Shown piece by piece: positions 55,279-63,645 of a stretch of DNA of 64,000 nt (positions are counted from its first letter, which is position 1; each line of letters starts with the position of its first letter). The notes beneath the pieces were generated by a model. It was not told where the DNA came from. It was given only the letters and a program-made list of their open reading frames with translations, and ran no database searches. Origin of the DNA: an uncultured Lutibacter sp. (GTDB taxonomy: Bacteria > Bacteroidota > Bacteroidia > Flavobacteriales > Flavobacteriaceae); NCBI RefSeq assembly GCF_947495725.1, contig NZ_CANLZZ010000002.1, positions 434,001-498,000 of the forward strand. The letters run 5' to 3'. The translations under genes and the position numbers were made by a program.

Positions 55279-55342
55279 AGTATTGTTGTTAAATTACTGT
55301 TTTAGTGTTGGTTATGGTTTTTATATGTTCTATAATAAATAG

Positions 55343-55562
55343 GACTACCTAACGACTACCTAAAATTGAAAAAAAGAGATGATTTTTTATTAAAAAATCA
55401 TCTCTTTTTATTTATAAACATACCTTTTTATTGAAATTGAATCCAGTGTGATTATAAATTCTAACTTTTTTTAAAATGCAAAGTTTTTAAACTCTTGTCA
55501 TTCAGTAAGTTAAAATTTTTAAAATGTTAAATTTTTTAGGTACTACCTAATGACTACCTAAA
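55343..55562 (+). repeat. Repeated ACTACCTAA elements between rteC-like and HTH genes
   Basis: ACTACCTAA appears as two 11-bp-spaced tandem pairs: 55344-55352 with 55355-55363, and 55542-55550 with 55553-55561. In the second pair a reversed half-site makes a palindrome TTAGGTACTACCTAA (55536-55550). The spacing of one helical turn and position before the excisionase-like gene suggest cooperative binding sites for RteC or the HTH protein. Together with the hairpin at 55371-55409 they occupy the 366-base gap; no gene is seen in it. Confidence 0.65.
55371..55409 (+). terminator. Bidirectional terminator-like hairpin after RteC
   Basis: A perfect 19-bp inverted repeat (AAAAAGAGATGATTTTTTA and its complement) with a one-base centre, ending in T-rich DNA on both strands. 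It probably ends the rteC transcript and sits between the two ACTACCTAA repeat groups. Confidence 0.7.
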
Positions 55563-55644
55563 GATTCTCAATAAAACTTTTAAGCTTTGTAGCACGAAAG
55601 TCAAATCGCTATAAACAATTATTAATTTAAAAAATACTTAATCA

Positions 55645-55923
55645 ATGCCAACACAAATTATAACAACTGATGATTTAAGAGAGTTTAAAATTGAACTATT
55701 AGATGACATTAAAAGTTTACTTCAAAAAACAACTGCTGCACCTCAAAAAAAATATTTAAAATCAGCAGAATTAATGAAAATATTGAAAGTAAGTCCGGGA
55801 ACACTTCAAACTTTAAGAATTAACGGAACACTACCGTACACAAAAATTGGAGGGATCATTTTCTACGATGCAGAAGAAATTGAAAACGTAATGAAAGAAA
55901 ACAGTATTCATAACAAATTTTAA
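55645..55923 (+). CDS. Excisionase-like helix-turn-helix protein
   Basis: A 92-residue DNA-binding protein with an N-terminal charged helix (about 8-35) and a MerR/HTH_17-type domain (about 40-88): KKYLKSAELMKILKVSPGTLQTLRINGTLPYTKIGGIIFYDAEEIENVM. Such proteins act as Xis or regulators in Bacteroidota integrative elements. The repeat arrays lie directly upstream. Confidence 0.82.
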   Translation: MPTQIITTDDLREFKIELLDDIKSLLQKTTAAPQKKYLKSAELMKILKVSPGTLQTLRINGTLPYTKIGGIIFYDAEEIENVMKENSIHNKF

Positions 55924-55930
55924 GAATAAC

Positions 55931-55955
55931 GTCATTCTGAACCTGTTCAGAATCT
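55931..55955. repeat. REP-like hairpin 1
   Basis: ATTCTGAAC / GTTCAGAAT (9 bp, loop CT) between the HTH and winged-helix genes. The GTCATTCTGAAC...CAGAATCT form resembles dispersed palindromic repeats I recall from flavobacterial genomes. Confidence 0.6.
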
Positions 55956-55970
55956 TACTATTTAGAGCCT

Positions 55971-56642
55971 ATGAATTACATAAAACATCTCAACGGTATC
56001 TTTCATCAATTTTCAAAAGATACTCGTTTAAATCCAACACATATTAGCCTATATATTGCTTTATTTCAGATTTGGAATTACAATCGATTTCCAGATGAAT
56101 TTTATATAAATCGAGAAGAAGTTATGAAGTTTTCTAAAATCGGTTCTAACACAACATATCATCGTTGTATTAAAGAGTTAAGTCATTGGAAATACATTAT
56201 TTATAGTCCTTCTCACAATCCGTTTAAAGGCAGTAAAGTGAAGTTGTTTAATTTCAGTACAAGTGATAAGCAAGATTTGTATTTAGACTCTACCATAAAT
56301 GAACAAGCGCTGGTATCTAATATAAACATTAATAAACATACTATAAACATAAATAAACCTCTCTCTCTAAAAAAGGTTTTCAATTTTTTTAAAAAAAAGG
56401 ATTGGTCAGAAAAAGAAGCAGAAAAATTTTTCAATTACTACGAATCTGTAGGATGGAAAAAAGGAAACAATCCAATTGAAAATTGGCAAGCTGCAGCAGA
56501 GAGTTGGATGTTAAAAATAGACGAATTTACTATTTCAAAACGAAAAGAATCAAAAACAAATCAAAACACAGATTTACCACTTGACCATTTTCAAGACAAC
56601 CTCCACACCAACCAAAACAAAAACTATAACGAACCTTTATAA
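55971..56642 (+). CDS. Winged-helix replication-associated protein (DnaD/RepO-like)
   Basis: A 223-residue protein with an N-terminal winged-helix region (about 5-85: THISLYIALFQIWNYNRFP, INREEVMKFSKIGSNTTYHRCIKELSHWKYI). A middle low-complexity segment follows, then a helical C-terminal part (about 135-190, FFKKKDWSEKEAEKFFNYYESVGW, NPIENWQAAAESWM), resembling the second domain of DnaD/RepO-type replication initiators. The DnaC-like gene follows after 53 bases. The pair would open and load helicase at an element-borne origin; no clear origin repeat was seen. Confidence 0.6.
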   Translation: MNYIKHLNGIFHQFSKDTRLNPTHISLYIALFQIWNYNRFPDEFYINREEVMKFSKIGSNTTYHRCIKELSHWKYIIYSPSHNPFKGSKVKLFNFSTSDKQDLYLDSTINEQALVSNININKHTININKPLSLKKVFNFFKKKDWSEKEAEKFFNYYESVGWKKGNNPIENWQAAAESWMLKIDEFTISKRKESKTNQNTDLPLDHFQDNLHTNQNKNYNEPL

Positions 56643-56648
56643 GATTCT

Positions 56649-56674
56649 GTCATTTCTGCGTAGGCAGGAATCTC
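56649..56674. repeat. REP-like hairpin 2
   Basis: ATTTCTGC / GCAGGAAT (8 bp with one G-U pair, loop GTAG) in the 53-base gap before the ATPase gene. It resembles the dispersed repeat type with a TTCCTGCG...CAGGAA stem found in many bacteria. Confidence 0.55.
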
Positions 56675-56695
56675 ATCATTTGGAAAATAAAAACT

Positions 56696-57370
56696 ATGAA
56701 ACCACAACCACACATAAAAATCGAAGGAACATCAAAATTCCAAATAGGAGAAATAAGAAACAACACAGTCCATTACGATTTTGAAAAAATAAAAACCTAC
56801 CTCAACATCAAAGGTCACATACTATTCGGTAAAAATTTCAAAATCTACAATGAAGACGAACCTCTACTTTTCAAACTATGCAATTACTTTATCCAGGATC
56901 ATTATAGTTGTGCACAAATGGGAATAGACACCAATAAAGGATTATTACTATCTGGCCCAGTAGGTTGTGGAAAAACATCACTAATGAAATTACTTTTACA
57001 TCTAGCGCCACACAAAACTAATTACGAACTCATTCCCTCCAGGAATATTGTTTTCAATTTCAATGCAAAAGGTTATGCTGTTTTTGAAAAATACAATCAA
57101 ACTCAAAACTATTGTTTCGATGATTTAGGAGTAGAACCAACAGGTAGCCACTACGCAAAAGAGTGCAATGTATTAGGTGAAATCTTGCTCTCTCGTTACG
57201 ATTTATTTATGCGTAATCCTGAACGCAGTCAGAAGGTGTTAACCCACATAACCACGAACCTCAACGCGCAAGAAATTGAAAAACGTTACGGAAACAGGGT
57301 GAGAAGCAGAATGAGAACAATGTTTAATTTAATTAGCTTTGATGAAAACTCAATTGATAAAAGAAAATAA
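56696..57370 (+). CDS. DnaC-like AAA+ ATPase (helicase loader)
   Basis: A 224-residue AAA+ protein. Walker A is GPVGCGKTSL (from about residue 87), Walker B is CFDDLG (about 140), and an arginine-finger-type stretch near the end reads YGNRVRSRMRTMFNLISF. It resembles DnaC/IstB-type loaders. It directly follows the winged-helix gene in the same orientation, so the two form a replication module of the element. No transposase accompanies it, so an IstB role is unlikely. Confidence 0.78.
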   Translation: MKPQPHIKIEGTSKFQIGEIRNNTVHYDFEKIKTYLNIKGHILFGKNFKIYNEDEPLLFKLCNYFIQDHYSCAQMGIDTNKGLLLSGPVGCGKTSLMKLLLHLAPHKTNYELIPSRNIVFNFNAKGYAVFEKYNQTQNYCFDDLGVEPTGSHYAKECNVLGEILLSRYDLFMRNPERSQKVLTHITTNLNAQEIEKRYGNRVRSRMRTMFNLISFDENSIDKRK

Positions 57371-57379
57371 CTTTTTATT

Positions 57380-57407
57380 CGTCACCCTGAACTTGGTTCA
57401 GGGTCCC
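57380..57407. repeat. REP-like hairpin 3
   Basis: ACCCTGAAC / GTTCAGGGT (9 bp, loop TTG) starting 10 bases after the ATPase stop. It belongs to the same CTGAAC...GTTCAG class as hairpin 1, in a GC-richer version. Confidence 0.6.
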
Positions 57408-57440
57408 ACCAATTATATTAGGTTGTTTGTTGTGGAATGA

Positions 57441-57515
57441 AAAAACAAAACCCACTTCAAGAGAAGTGGGTTAAAAAAAATTGCTATGAAAAAGATTAGG
57501 CCTATGAAAACCTAA
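57441..57515 (-). ncRNA. Candidate small RNA on the minus strand
   Basis: Reading the minus strand, a promoter-like pair TTTG (57546-57549) and TATATTTG (57520-57527) is separated by 18 bases. Downstream come a short stem (ATTAGG/CCTAAT), a direct repeat of TTTTCATAG, a run of T, then a 10-bp stem AACCCACTTC/GAAGTGGGTT with loop TCTT and a T-rich end, as in an intrinsic terminator. The predicted transcript is about 70-75 nt. Alternatively the stem is simply a terminator for leftward transcription or has no role. Confidence 0.4.
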
Positions 57516-57628
57516 TACTCAAATATAGCATTATCTTCCTAAAATCAAAAAAAACATTTTTCTATTTTGTAGTATCAAACAAAATCAAACTACCTTAAAA
57601 AGTAGTTTATATATTGCGTTAACTTATT

Positions 57629-57643
57629 TGCAATGCCATTGCA
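57629..57643. promoter_or_regulatory. Palindrome upstream of the metal-efflux genes
   Basis: TGCAATGCCATTGCA is a perfect 7-bp inverted repeat around one C. It lies 12 bases before TATATTTG (57656-57663), a -7 box for the DUF6660-czc genes. The operon ends in a Fur-family gene, making this a candidate metalloregulator operator. Confidence 0.5.
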
Positions 57644-57655
57644 TTAAATAATTTA

Positions 57656-57663
57656 TATATTTG
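57656..57663 (+). promoter_or_regulatory. Putative -7 box for the efflux genes
   Basis: TATATTTG fits TANNTTTG and ends five bases before the ATG at 57669, so any transcript would have almost no leader. TTTG (57627-57630) lies 25 bases upstream and overlaps the palindrome; the spacing is longer than ideal. Confidence 0.45.
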
Positions 57664-57668
57664 CTACA

Positions 57669-57980
57669 ATGAAATTTATAGCATTCATATTATCAATTTA
57701 TATTCTCGCACTTAATTTTACACCTTGTGTAGATAATAGTGAAATTGATGATAATGTTAAAACAGAAATTTCACAAACTAATGGTGACGAGCATCAACAT
57801 CAAGATTCAGATTTATGCTCCCCTTTTTGTATGTGTCATTGTTGTCATATTAATGTAATACAGTTTCAATTCACTTATACAAAACTTGATGTAAATAATT
57901 ATTATACTCAAAATTTCTTCTACCTAAACGGTTTAGAAACAAATTATTCTACTTCTATTTTACAGCCTCCAAGGGCATAA
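57669..57980 (+). CDS. Small exported Cys/His-rich protein (DUF6660-like)
   Basis: A 103-residue protein with a signal peptide (MKFIAFILSIYILALNFTPC). The middle is rich in acidic and His residues (NGDEHQHQDSDLC), followed by CSPFCMCHCCHINV (from about residue 55), and ends SILQPPRA. Such small proteins stand upstream of CzcA-type pumps in flavobacteria; a metal-binding or sensing role is inferred from composition and place, not shown. No paired domains that I recognise. Confidence 0.72.
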   Translation: MKFIAFILSIYILALNFTPCVDNSEIDDNVKTEISQTNGDEHQHQDSDLCSPFCMCHCCHINVIQFQFTYTKLDVNNYYTQNFFYLNGLETNYSTSILQPPRA

Positions 57981-58012
57981 TTCAGTTTTATCTAGGATAA
58001 TTATATCCAATT

Positions 58013-58034
58013 TTGAACCTTTAAAGGTTCTTTT
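58013..58034 (+). terminator. Hairpin between DUF6660 and czcA genes
   Basis: A perfect palindrome GAACCTTTAAAGGTTC (58015-58030) is followed by TTTT. It could end the small gene's transcript or act as an attenuator before the pump. A second inverted repeat (AATTCT/AGAATT) lies at about 58045-58070. Confidence 0.5.
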
Positions 58035-58103
58035 CAACTCGAGTAATTCTAATTTTATTAGAAGAATTGAATCAAAAAGTTTAACTGAATTAACACCTTT
58101 TCT

Positions 58104-61100
58104 ATGATTAATAAAATCATTGATTTTTCAATCAATAACAAATTTATAATTGGTTTGCTTACGCTTACCATTATTGGAGCAGGTATATGGAGTATGACCC
58201 AAGTACCCATCGATGCTGTTCCAGATATTACCAATAACCAAGTACAGGTTATTACACAAGCCCCAAATTTAGGTACAGAAGATATTGAACAAATTGTAAC
58301 CTACCCAATTGAAGTAGCAATGAGCAACCTTCCAAATGTACAGGAAATTAGATCTATTTCTCGTTTTGGTTTATCGGTTGTTACTATTGTGTTCGACGAT
58401 GATATGGGAACATATTTACCTCGACAATTAGTAGCAGAAAAACTAAACGAAGTTAAAGAACAAATTCCTGCAGGTTTTGGTGAACCATCAATGGGACCTA
58501 TTTCAACTGGATTAGGAGAGATTTACCAGTATACATTAAAAGTAGCACCAGAGTTTAAAGACAAATATAGTATTGCAGACCTACGTTCTATGCAAGATTG
58601 GATTGTACAGCGACAAATGGCTATGGTAGAAGGTGTGGTTGAAGTAAATGCCATTGGTGGTAAAATTAAACAATACGAAGTAGCTGTTGATCCAAACGAT
58701 TTAAACGCTATTGGTTTAACTATTACAGATGTATTTAATGCACTTGAAGCTAACAATCAAAATACAGGTGGTGCTTACATTGAAAAAAACCATCAAGCAA
58801 ATTTTATTCGTGGAGAAGGCTTGGTGCGTAGTTTAGAAGACATTAAAAAAATAACAGTCAAAAACGTTAATAATATTCCAGTAACTATTGGTGATATTGC
58901 GACAGTTCAATTTGGTGCTGCAATTCGCTATGGTGCATTAACACAAGATGGAGAAGGTGAAGTTGTTGGTGGTTTAGTAATGATGCTTAAAGGCGCTAAT
59001 TCCAATAATGTTATCAACAATGTAAAAGAACGAATGGCTCAAATAGAAAAGTCATTACCTGAAGGAATCATCATTCAGCCATTATTAGATCGAAGTAAAT
59101 TAATTGGCGAAACAACATCTACAGTGTCAAACAACCTTGTTGAAGGAGCTTTAATTGTAATATTTGTACTTATTTTCTTATTAGGTAATTGGCGAGGTGG
59201 TTTAATAGTAGCTTCAACAATTCCATTATCATTATTATTTGCATTTATATTGATGAATGTATTTGATGTTTGGGCAAATTTAATGAGTTTGGGAGCTATT
59301 GATTTCGGGATTATTGTAGATGGTGCTGTAATTATTGTGGAGAGTACAGTATTCTTAATTACATCCCAAATATTAAAAAAGAAGAGTCTTACAGCAAAAG
59401 AACGTGACAAAGTAGCTTCTAATGCTTCTAAAAAGATGATGAATGCTGCATTTTTTGGTCAGCTCATTATTCTTATTGTTTTTCTTCCAATTTTGGCTTT
59501 ACAAGGTATTGAGGGAAAAATGTTCAAACCAATGGCTATGACTTTCATTTTCGCTATGATTGGAGCGATGGTGCTTTGTCTTACCTATGTGCCAATGATG
59601 TCTGCACTAGTGTTAAGAGCTCCGAAAAACAATAAAAAATCTTATGGAGATAAATTTGTACAATGGGTAGAAGACAAATACCAACCTTTATTGGAAAGAG
59701 CATTACAAAAAGGAAAGTGGATTATAGGTAGTGCAGTTGTGCTATTCGCAATTGCAGTTTTTATGTTTACAAAAATGGGTGGTGAGTTCATTCCGCAGCT
59801 TGATGAAGGTGATATTGCATTTCACGCCATATTAAAACCAGGAAGTTCACTTACAGAAACCATTGAAACAACTACAAAAATAGAGCAAATTGTAAAAGCT
59901 AAATTTCCGGAAGTTGAAAAAATAGTCAGTCGTATTGGTGTAGCTGAAATTCCAACAGACCCAATGCCAATGGATTTAGCAGATGTTTTTGTAATTCTAA
60001 AGCCTAAAAGTGAGTGGACCACAACAACTTCAAAAGATGAATTGATAGAGATGATGAAAGAAGCTGTTGAAATAGTTCCAGGTGTTAATTATGAGTTTAC
60101 CCAGCCTATTGAAATGCGTTTTAATGAATTACTTGAAGGTGTGCGAGAAGATATTGCCATAAAACTCTATGGTGAAGATATTGACATTCTATCTCAAAAA
60201 GCAGAAGAAATATCTAAAATTATTGCAGGTACAGAAGGTATTGGTGATATGAAAGCGGAAGCCACAACAGGTTTACCACAAATGACTATTAATTACAATA
60301 GAAATAAATTAGCACAATACGGACTTCATATAAATACCTTAAATCAAACAGTACAATCAGCATTTGCAGGTGGTATAGCAGGTGTTATTTTTGAAGGTGA
60401 AAAACGTTTTGATTTAGTAGTTCGTTTAAATTCTCAAAACCGAAAAGATATTTCAGATGTCCAAAACTTGTACATCAACCTACCTTCGGGAACTCAAATT
60501 CCACTGCGTGAAATAGCTGATGTAAGTTATAAAGCAGGACCAATGCAAATTAGTAGAGATAACACAAACAGAAGAACTTATGTGGGTGTAAATGTGAGAG
60601 GTCGCGATGTAAAATCATTAGTAAATGAAATAAAATCAAAATTAGATGCACAATTAGAATTACCATCTGGTTATTTCATTCGTTATGGTGGTGCTTTTGA
60701 GAATTTGGAACGTGCAAGTAACCGATTACAAACGGTTGTACCTATTGCACTATTACTAATATTTGTGTTAATTTATTTTGCATTGAAATCATTGCCACAA
60801 ACTTTAATGATTTACATAGCTATTCCTATGGCAACCATTGGTGGTGTTGTAGCTTTATGGTTACGAGATATGCCATTTAGTATTTCAGCAGGTGTTGGTT
60901 TCATAGTACTATTTGGGGTTGCAGTTTTAAATGGATTGGTAATGGTTAGTGGTTTGAATGAATTAAAAGAAGAGGGTGTTACCAACCTTAAAGATAGAAT
61001 TATTGAAGGTACAAAACGAAGAATAAGACCAATTATGCTAACAGCTTTTACAGATGTATTAGGCTTTTTACCTATGGCGATTTCGGCATCTGCCGGAGCA

Positions 61101-62438
61101 GAAGTTCAACGCCCACTAGCAACTGTTGTTATTGGTGGTTTATTAACTTCTACATTACTAACCTTATTCGTTTTACCAATTTTATACCATTGGGTAGAAA
61201 ACAAATCGTTTAAATTTATTCCGAATAAAAAGTTGGTTACAGCAACAGCAGTTTTGCTTTTAATGTTTGGTGTTTCTGAACAAAGTAATGCACAACAGAT
61301 AAACAATACACTTCCAGAAATAACCTTAATGGATGCGGTAAAACTATCTAAAAGGAATTACCCATTGTTAAAGCAAAAACAGTTAGAAATCACAAAACAG
61401 GAACAATTAAAAGCTACTGCTTATGATTTAGGTACAACTGAAGTCTTTACAGGTGGTGAAGAAATTAATGGAGATGAAGGAGTCTACACAACCATTGGTA
61501 TTGGTCAATCCGATATAAATATTTTTGGTATTGGTTCAAAGAGGAAGTTACAAAAACAACGAGTACAATTAGCACAAAAAGCTTATCAACTTTCTGTATT
61601 AGAATTAGAATTAGAAGTTAAAAAGGCCTGGTCAAAATGTTATCAAATGAAGAGAAACTATAATCTTTATATGGAATTGGATTCCATTTATTCCAATTTC
61701 GAGCAAGCTGTTGCGTTAAATTATGAAGTAGAAGCGATTTCAAGATTAGAATATTCAGCCGCTAAAAACCAAGCTTTTCAAATTCAAAATAAAAAAATGC
61801 AAGCATATAGTGATTATCTAATCGCTCTACAGCAATTAAATTTATGGTTGGTTTCAGATGAAATTTTTACTGTTTCTGATGAATTTGATTCTGCAATAGA
61901 TTTAAACATTGAAAAGTTCAATATTGAAAACCATCCGTTGTACAGTATGTCGCAGAACATTGTAGATGAAGCAGCAGCCAATTATAAAGTAGCAAAAGCT
62001 GATAATTTACCAAAATTCAATCTTCAAGGTGGTTTACAAAAAGTAGAAGGAACTTCTGGGTTTTACAGTTATCAAGCAGGTATTTCCATTCCGTTTTTGT
62101 CTGGTACTAACAAAGCACAAATTAGAAGTACCAAAATTGATAAAGAGATAGCCGAAGCCAATGTCCAATTCAAAAAGCAAGAAGTACAATCAAAATTTGT
62201 TCAAGCTAAAGAAAATTATATCAAATGGAAAAACTCTTGGGAATTTTACAAAAACCAGGTATTGCCATTAACAAAGGAACAAAAAACAGGTGCTTTACTG
62301 GCGTACAAAGAAGGCGAAATAGAATACACTAGCTTCACACAATTAATAAAAGAAGCCATTCAATCCGAGCTAGATGCACAAACAGCTTTAATAAACTATT
62401 TAGAAAGCACATTTCAACTACAATATTTTAATCAATAA
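58104..62438 (+). CDS. CzcA/CusA metal-efflux RND pump fused to a TolC-like domain
   Basis: A 1444-residue fusion. Residues 1-1035 form a heavy-metal RND pump, with the first helix near 10-30, helix clusters near 340-500 and 870-1035, and proton-relay residues D400 and D406 in GAIDFGIIVDGAV. After the last pump helix a second hydrophobic stretch (about 1045-1060) ends in SNAQQ, like a signal peptidase site. The part from about 1067 to 1444 looks like an outer-membrane efflux (TolC/CzcC) domain: ITLMDAVKLSKRNYPLLKQ and the periplasmic helices KEAIQSELDAQTALINYLES. The fused type is common in Bacteroidota. Probable ions: Zn, Co, Cd or Cu/Ag; choice not determinable here. Confidence 0.9.
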   Translation: MINKIIDFSINNKFIIGLLTLTIIGAGIWSMTQVPIDAVPDITNNQVQVITQAPNLGTEDIEQIVTYPIEVAMSNLPNVQEIRSISRFGLSVVTIVFDDDMGTYLPRQLVAEKLNEVKEQIPAGFGEPSMGPISTGLGEIYQYTLKVAPEFKDKYSIADLRSMQDWIVQRQMAMVEGVVEVNAIGGKIKQYEVAVDPNDLNAIGLTITDVFNALEANNQNTGGAYIEKNHQANFIRGEGLVRSLEDIKKITVKNVNNIPVTIGDIATVQFGAAIRYGALTQDGEGEVVGGLVMMLKGANSNNVINNVKERMAQIEKSLPEGIIIQPLLDRSKLIGETTSTVSNNLVEGALIVIFVLIFLLGNWRGGLIVASTIPLSLLFAFILMNVFDVWANLMSLGAIDFGIIVDGAVIIVESTVFLITSQILKKKSLTAKERDKVASNASKKMMNAAFFGQLIILIVFLPILALQGIEGKMFKPMAMTFIFAMIGAMVLCLTYVPMMSALVLRAPKNNKKSYGDKFVQWVEDKYQPLLERALQKGKWIIGSAVVLFAIAVFMFTKMGGEFIPQLDEGDIAFHAILKPGSSLTETIETTTKIEQIVKAKFPEVEKIVSRIGVAEIPTDPMPMDLADVFVILKPKSEWTTTTSKDELIEMMKEAVEIVPGVNYEFTQPIEMRFNELLEGVREDIAIKLYGEDIDILSQKAEEISKIIAGTEGIGDMKAEATTGLPQMTINYNRNKLAQYGLHINTLNQTVQSAFAGGIAGVIFEGEKRFDLVVRLNSQNRKDISDVQNLYINLPSGTQIPLREIADVSYKAGPMQISRDNTNRRTYVGVNVRGRDVKSLVNEIKSKLDAQLELPSGYFIRYGGAFENLERASNRLQTVVPIALLLIFVLIYFALKSLPQTLMIYIAIPMATIGGVVALWLRDMPFSISAGVGFIVLFGVAVLNGLVMVSGLNELKEEGVTNLKDRIIEGTKRRIRPIMLTAFTDVLGFLPMAISASAGAEVQRPLATVVIGGLLTSTLLTLFVLPILYHWVENKSFKFIPNKKLVTATAVLLLMFGVSEQSNAQQINNTLPEITLMDAVKLSKRNYPLLKQKQLEITKQEQLKATAYDLGTTEVFTGGEEINGDEGVYTTIGIGQSDINIFGIGSKRKLQKQRVQLAQKAYQLSVLELELEVKKAWSKCYQMKRNYNLYMELDSIYSNFEQAVALNYEVEAISRLEYSAAKNQAFQIQNKKMQAYSDYLIALQQLNLWLVSDEIFTVSDEFDSAIDLNIEKFNIENHPLYSMSQNIVDEAAANYKVAKADNLPKFNLQGGLQKVEGTSGFYSYQAGISIPFLSGTNKAQIRSTKIDKEIAEANVQFKKQEVQSKFVQAKENYIKWKNSWEFYKNQVLPLTKEQKTGALLAYKEGEIEYTSFTQLIKEAIQSELDAQTALINYLESTFQLQYFNQ

Positions 62439-62442
62439 GAAA

Positions 62443-63642
62443 ATGAAAAATAAATTATATAAAATCCTAACTGTTATAGTGTTATCCATTACTGTTTTTG
62501 CTTGCGGAAACAAAGAAAGTCATAGTGACAATGATGGTCATTCACATAGTGAAAAACCAAAAAATGAAGAAGAACACGGTGAGAACGAAGAAGTAATGCT
62601 TTCGCAGCAGCAGTATAATGCATTAAAAATGAAGATTGACACACTTTCATTACGAAATATGAGTGGAAATGTAGAGGCTAATGGTACATTAGAAGTACCC
62701 CCACAAAACGAAGCAGCAATAACTTCAGTTATTGGTGCAAATGTAGTATCTATAAAAGTAATTGAAGGTAATAAAGTTAATAAAGGCCAAGTTGTGGCCT
62801 ATCTATCACACCCTAATATTATAAAACTGCAGACTGATTATTTGAATGCTTTTAGCAATAGTAATTTTTTAAAGAAAAACTATGAGCGTCAACAAAAATT
62901 ATATGATGCAGGTGTTGGTTCTGGTGCAAATTTTCAAAAAGCAGAAGCCGAGTATGAAGCATCAAAAGCTATGGTAAATGGATTGGAAGCTCAATTAAAA
63001 ATATTAAATATCAATACAATATCAGTAAGAAATGGTACAATTGCACAAAGTATATCATTACGTAGTCCTATAGAAGGGTTTGTACAAAAGGTTGAGGTGA
63101 AAATTGGGCAATATGTAGAGCCGCAAACAGAATTATTCGAAATTGTTAATACGCTTCACGTTCACGCAGATTTGATGGTATTTGAAAAAGATGCGTATAA
63201 AGTGAAAAAAGGTCAAAAAGTAACATTTACAGTGCAGTCTATACCAGATACAGAACTTACAGCTGAAATCTTTTCTATAAGTAAAACATTTGAAGACAAC
63301 CCAAAAGCGGTACACGTTCACGCTGAAATTGAAAATAAAAGAGATAACTTAATTCCTGGTATGTACATTCAAGGTAAAATTCAGGTAAATAAAACTAAAA
63401 CAAAAGCATTACCTGAAAGTGCAATTATAAAAGATGGAGATAGGTTTTATGCATTTTCAGTAGAAAAAGAAAATGACCACTGGAGTTTTAAACCTGTTGA
63501 AGTGCTTTTAGGTGCAAAAGATGGCAATTGGATTGCAGTTCAATTTACTGAAGAATTAGATAAAACCACAAAATTTGCTTATAATAATGCTTATTACCTG
63601 ATTGCTGAAATGAAAAAAGGCGAAGCAGAACACGAACATTAA
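62443..63642 (+). CDS. CzcB/CusB-type periplasmic adaptor lipoprotein
   Basis: A 399-residue membrane fusion protein with a lipobox cysteine C21 (VFAC). A His/Glu-rich segment (HSDNDGHSHSEKPKNEEEHGENEE) follows, likely metal-binding. A barrel-sandwich/lipoyl domain (about 85-125), a coiled-coil hairpin (about 130-185) and a beta-barrel domain (about 220-300) are visible; the C-terminus again has His (EAEHEH). It would link the CzcA pump to the outer-membrane domain. Four bases after czcA. Confidence 0.92.
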   Translation: MKNKLYKILTVIVLSITVFACGNKESHSDNDGHSHSEKPKNEEEHGENEEVMLSQQQYNALKMKIDTLSLRNMSGNVEANGTLEVPPQNEAAITSVIGANVVSIKVIEGNKVNKGQVVAYLSHPNIIKLQTDYLNAFSNSNFLKKNYERQQKLYDAGVGSGANFQKAEAEYEASKAMVNGLEAQLKILNINTISVRNGTIAQSISLRSPIEGFVQKVEVKIGQYVEPQTELFEIVNTLHVHADLMVFEKDAYKVKKGQKVTFTVQSIPDTELTAEIFSISKTFEDNPKAVHVHAEIENKRDNLIPGMYIQGKIQVNKTKTKALPESAIIKDGDRFYAFSVEKENDHWSFKPVEVLLGAKDGNWIAVQFTEELDKTTKFAYNNAYYLIAEMKKGEAEHEH

Positions 63643-63645
63643 ATA

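Noticed and set aside
58045-58070. Riboswitch before czcA
   Set aside because: Only short AT-rich hairpins are present; no known riboswitch core is visible.
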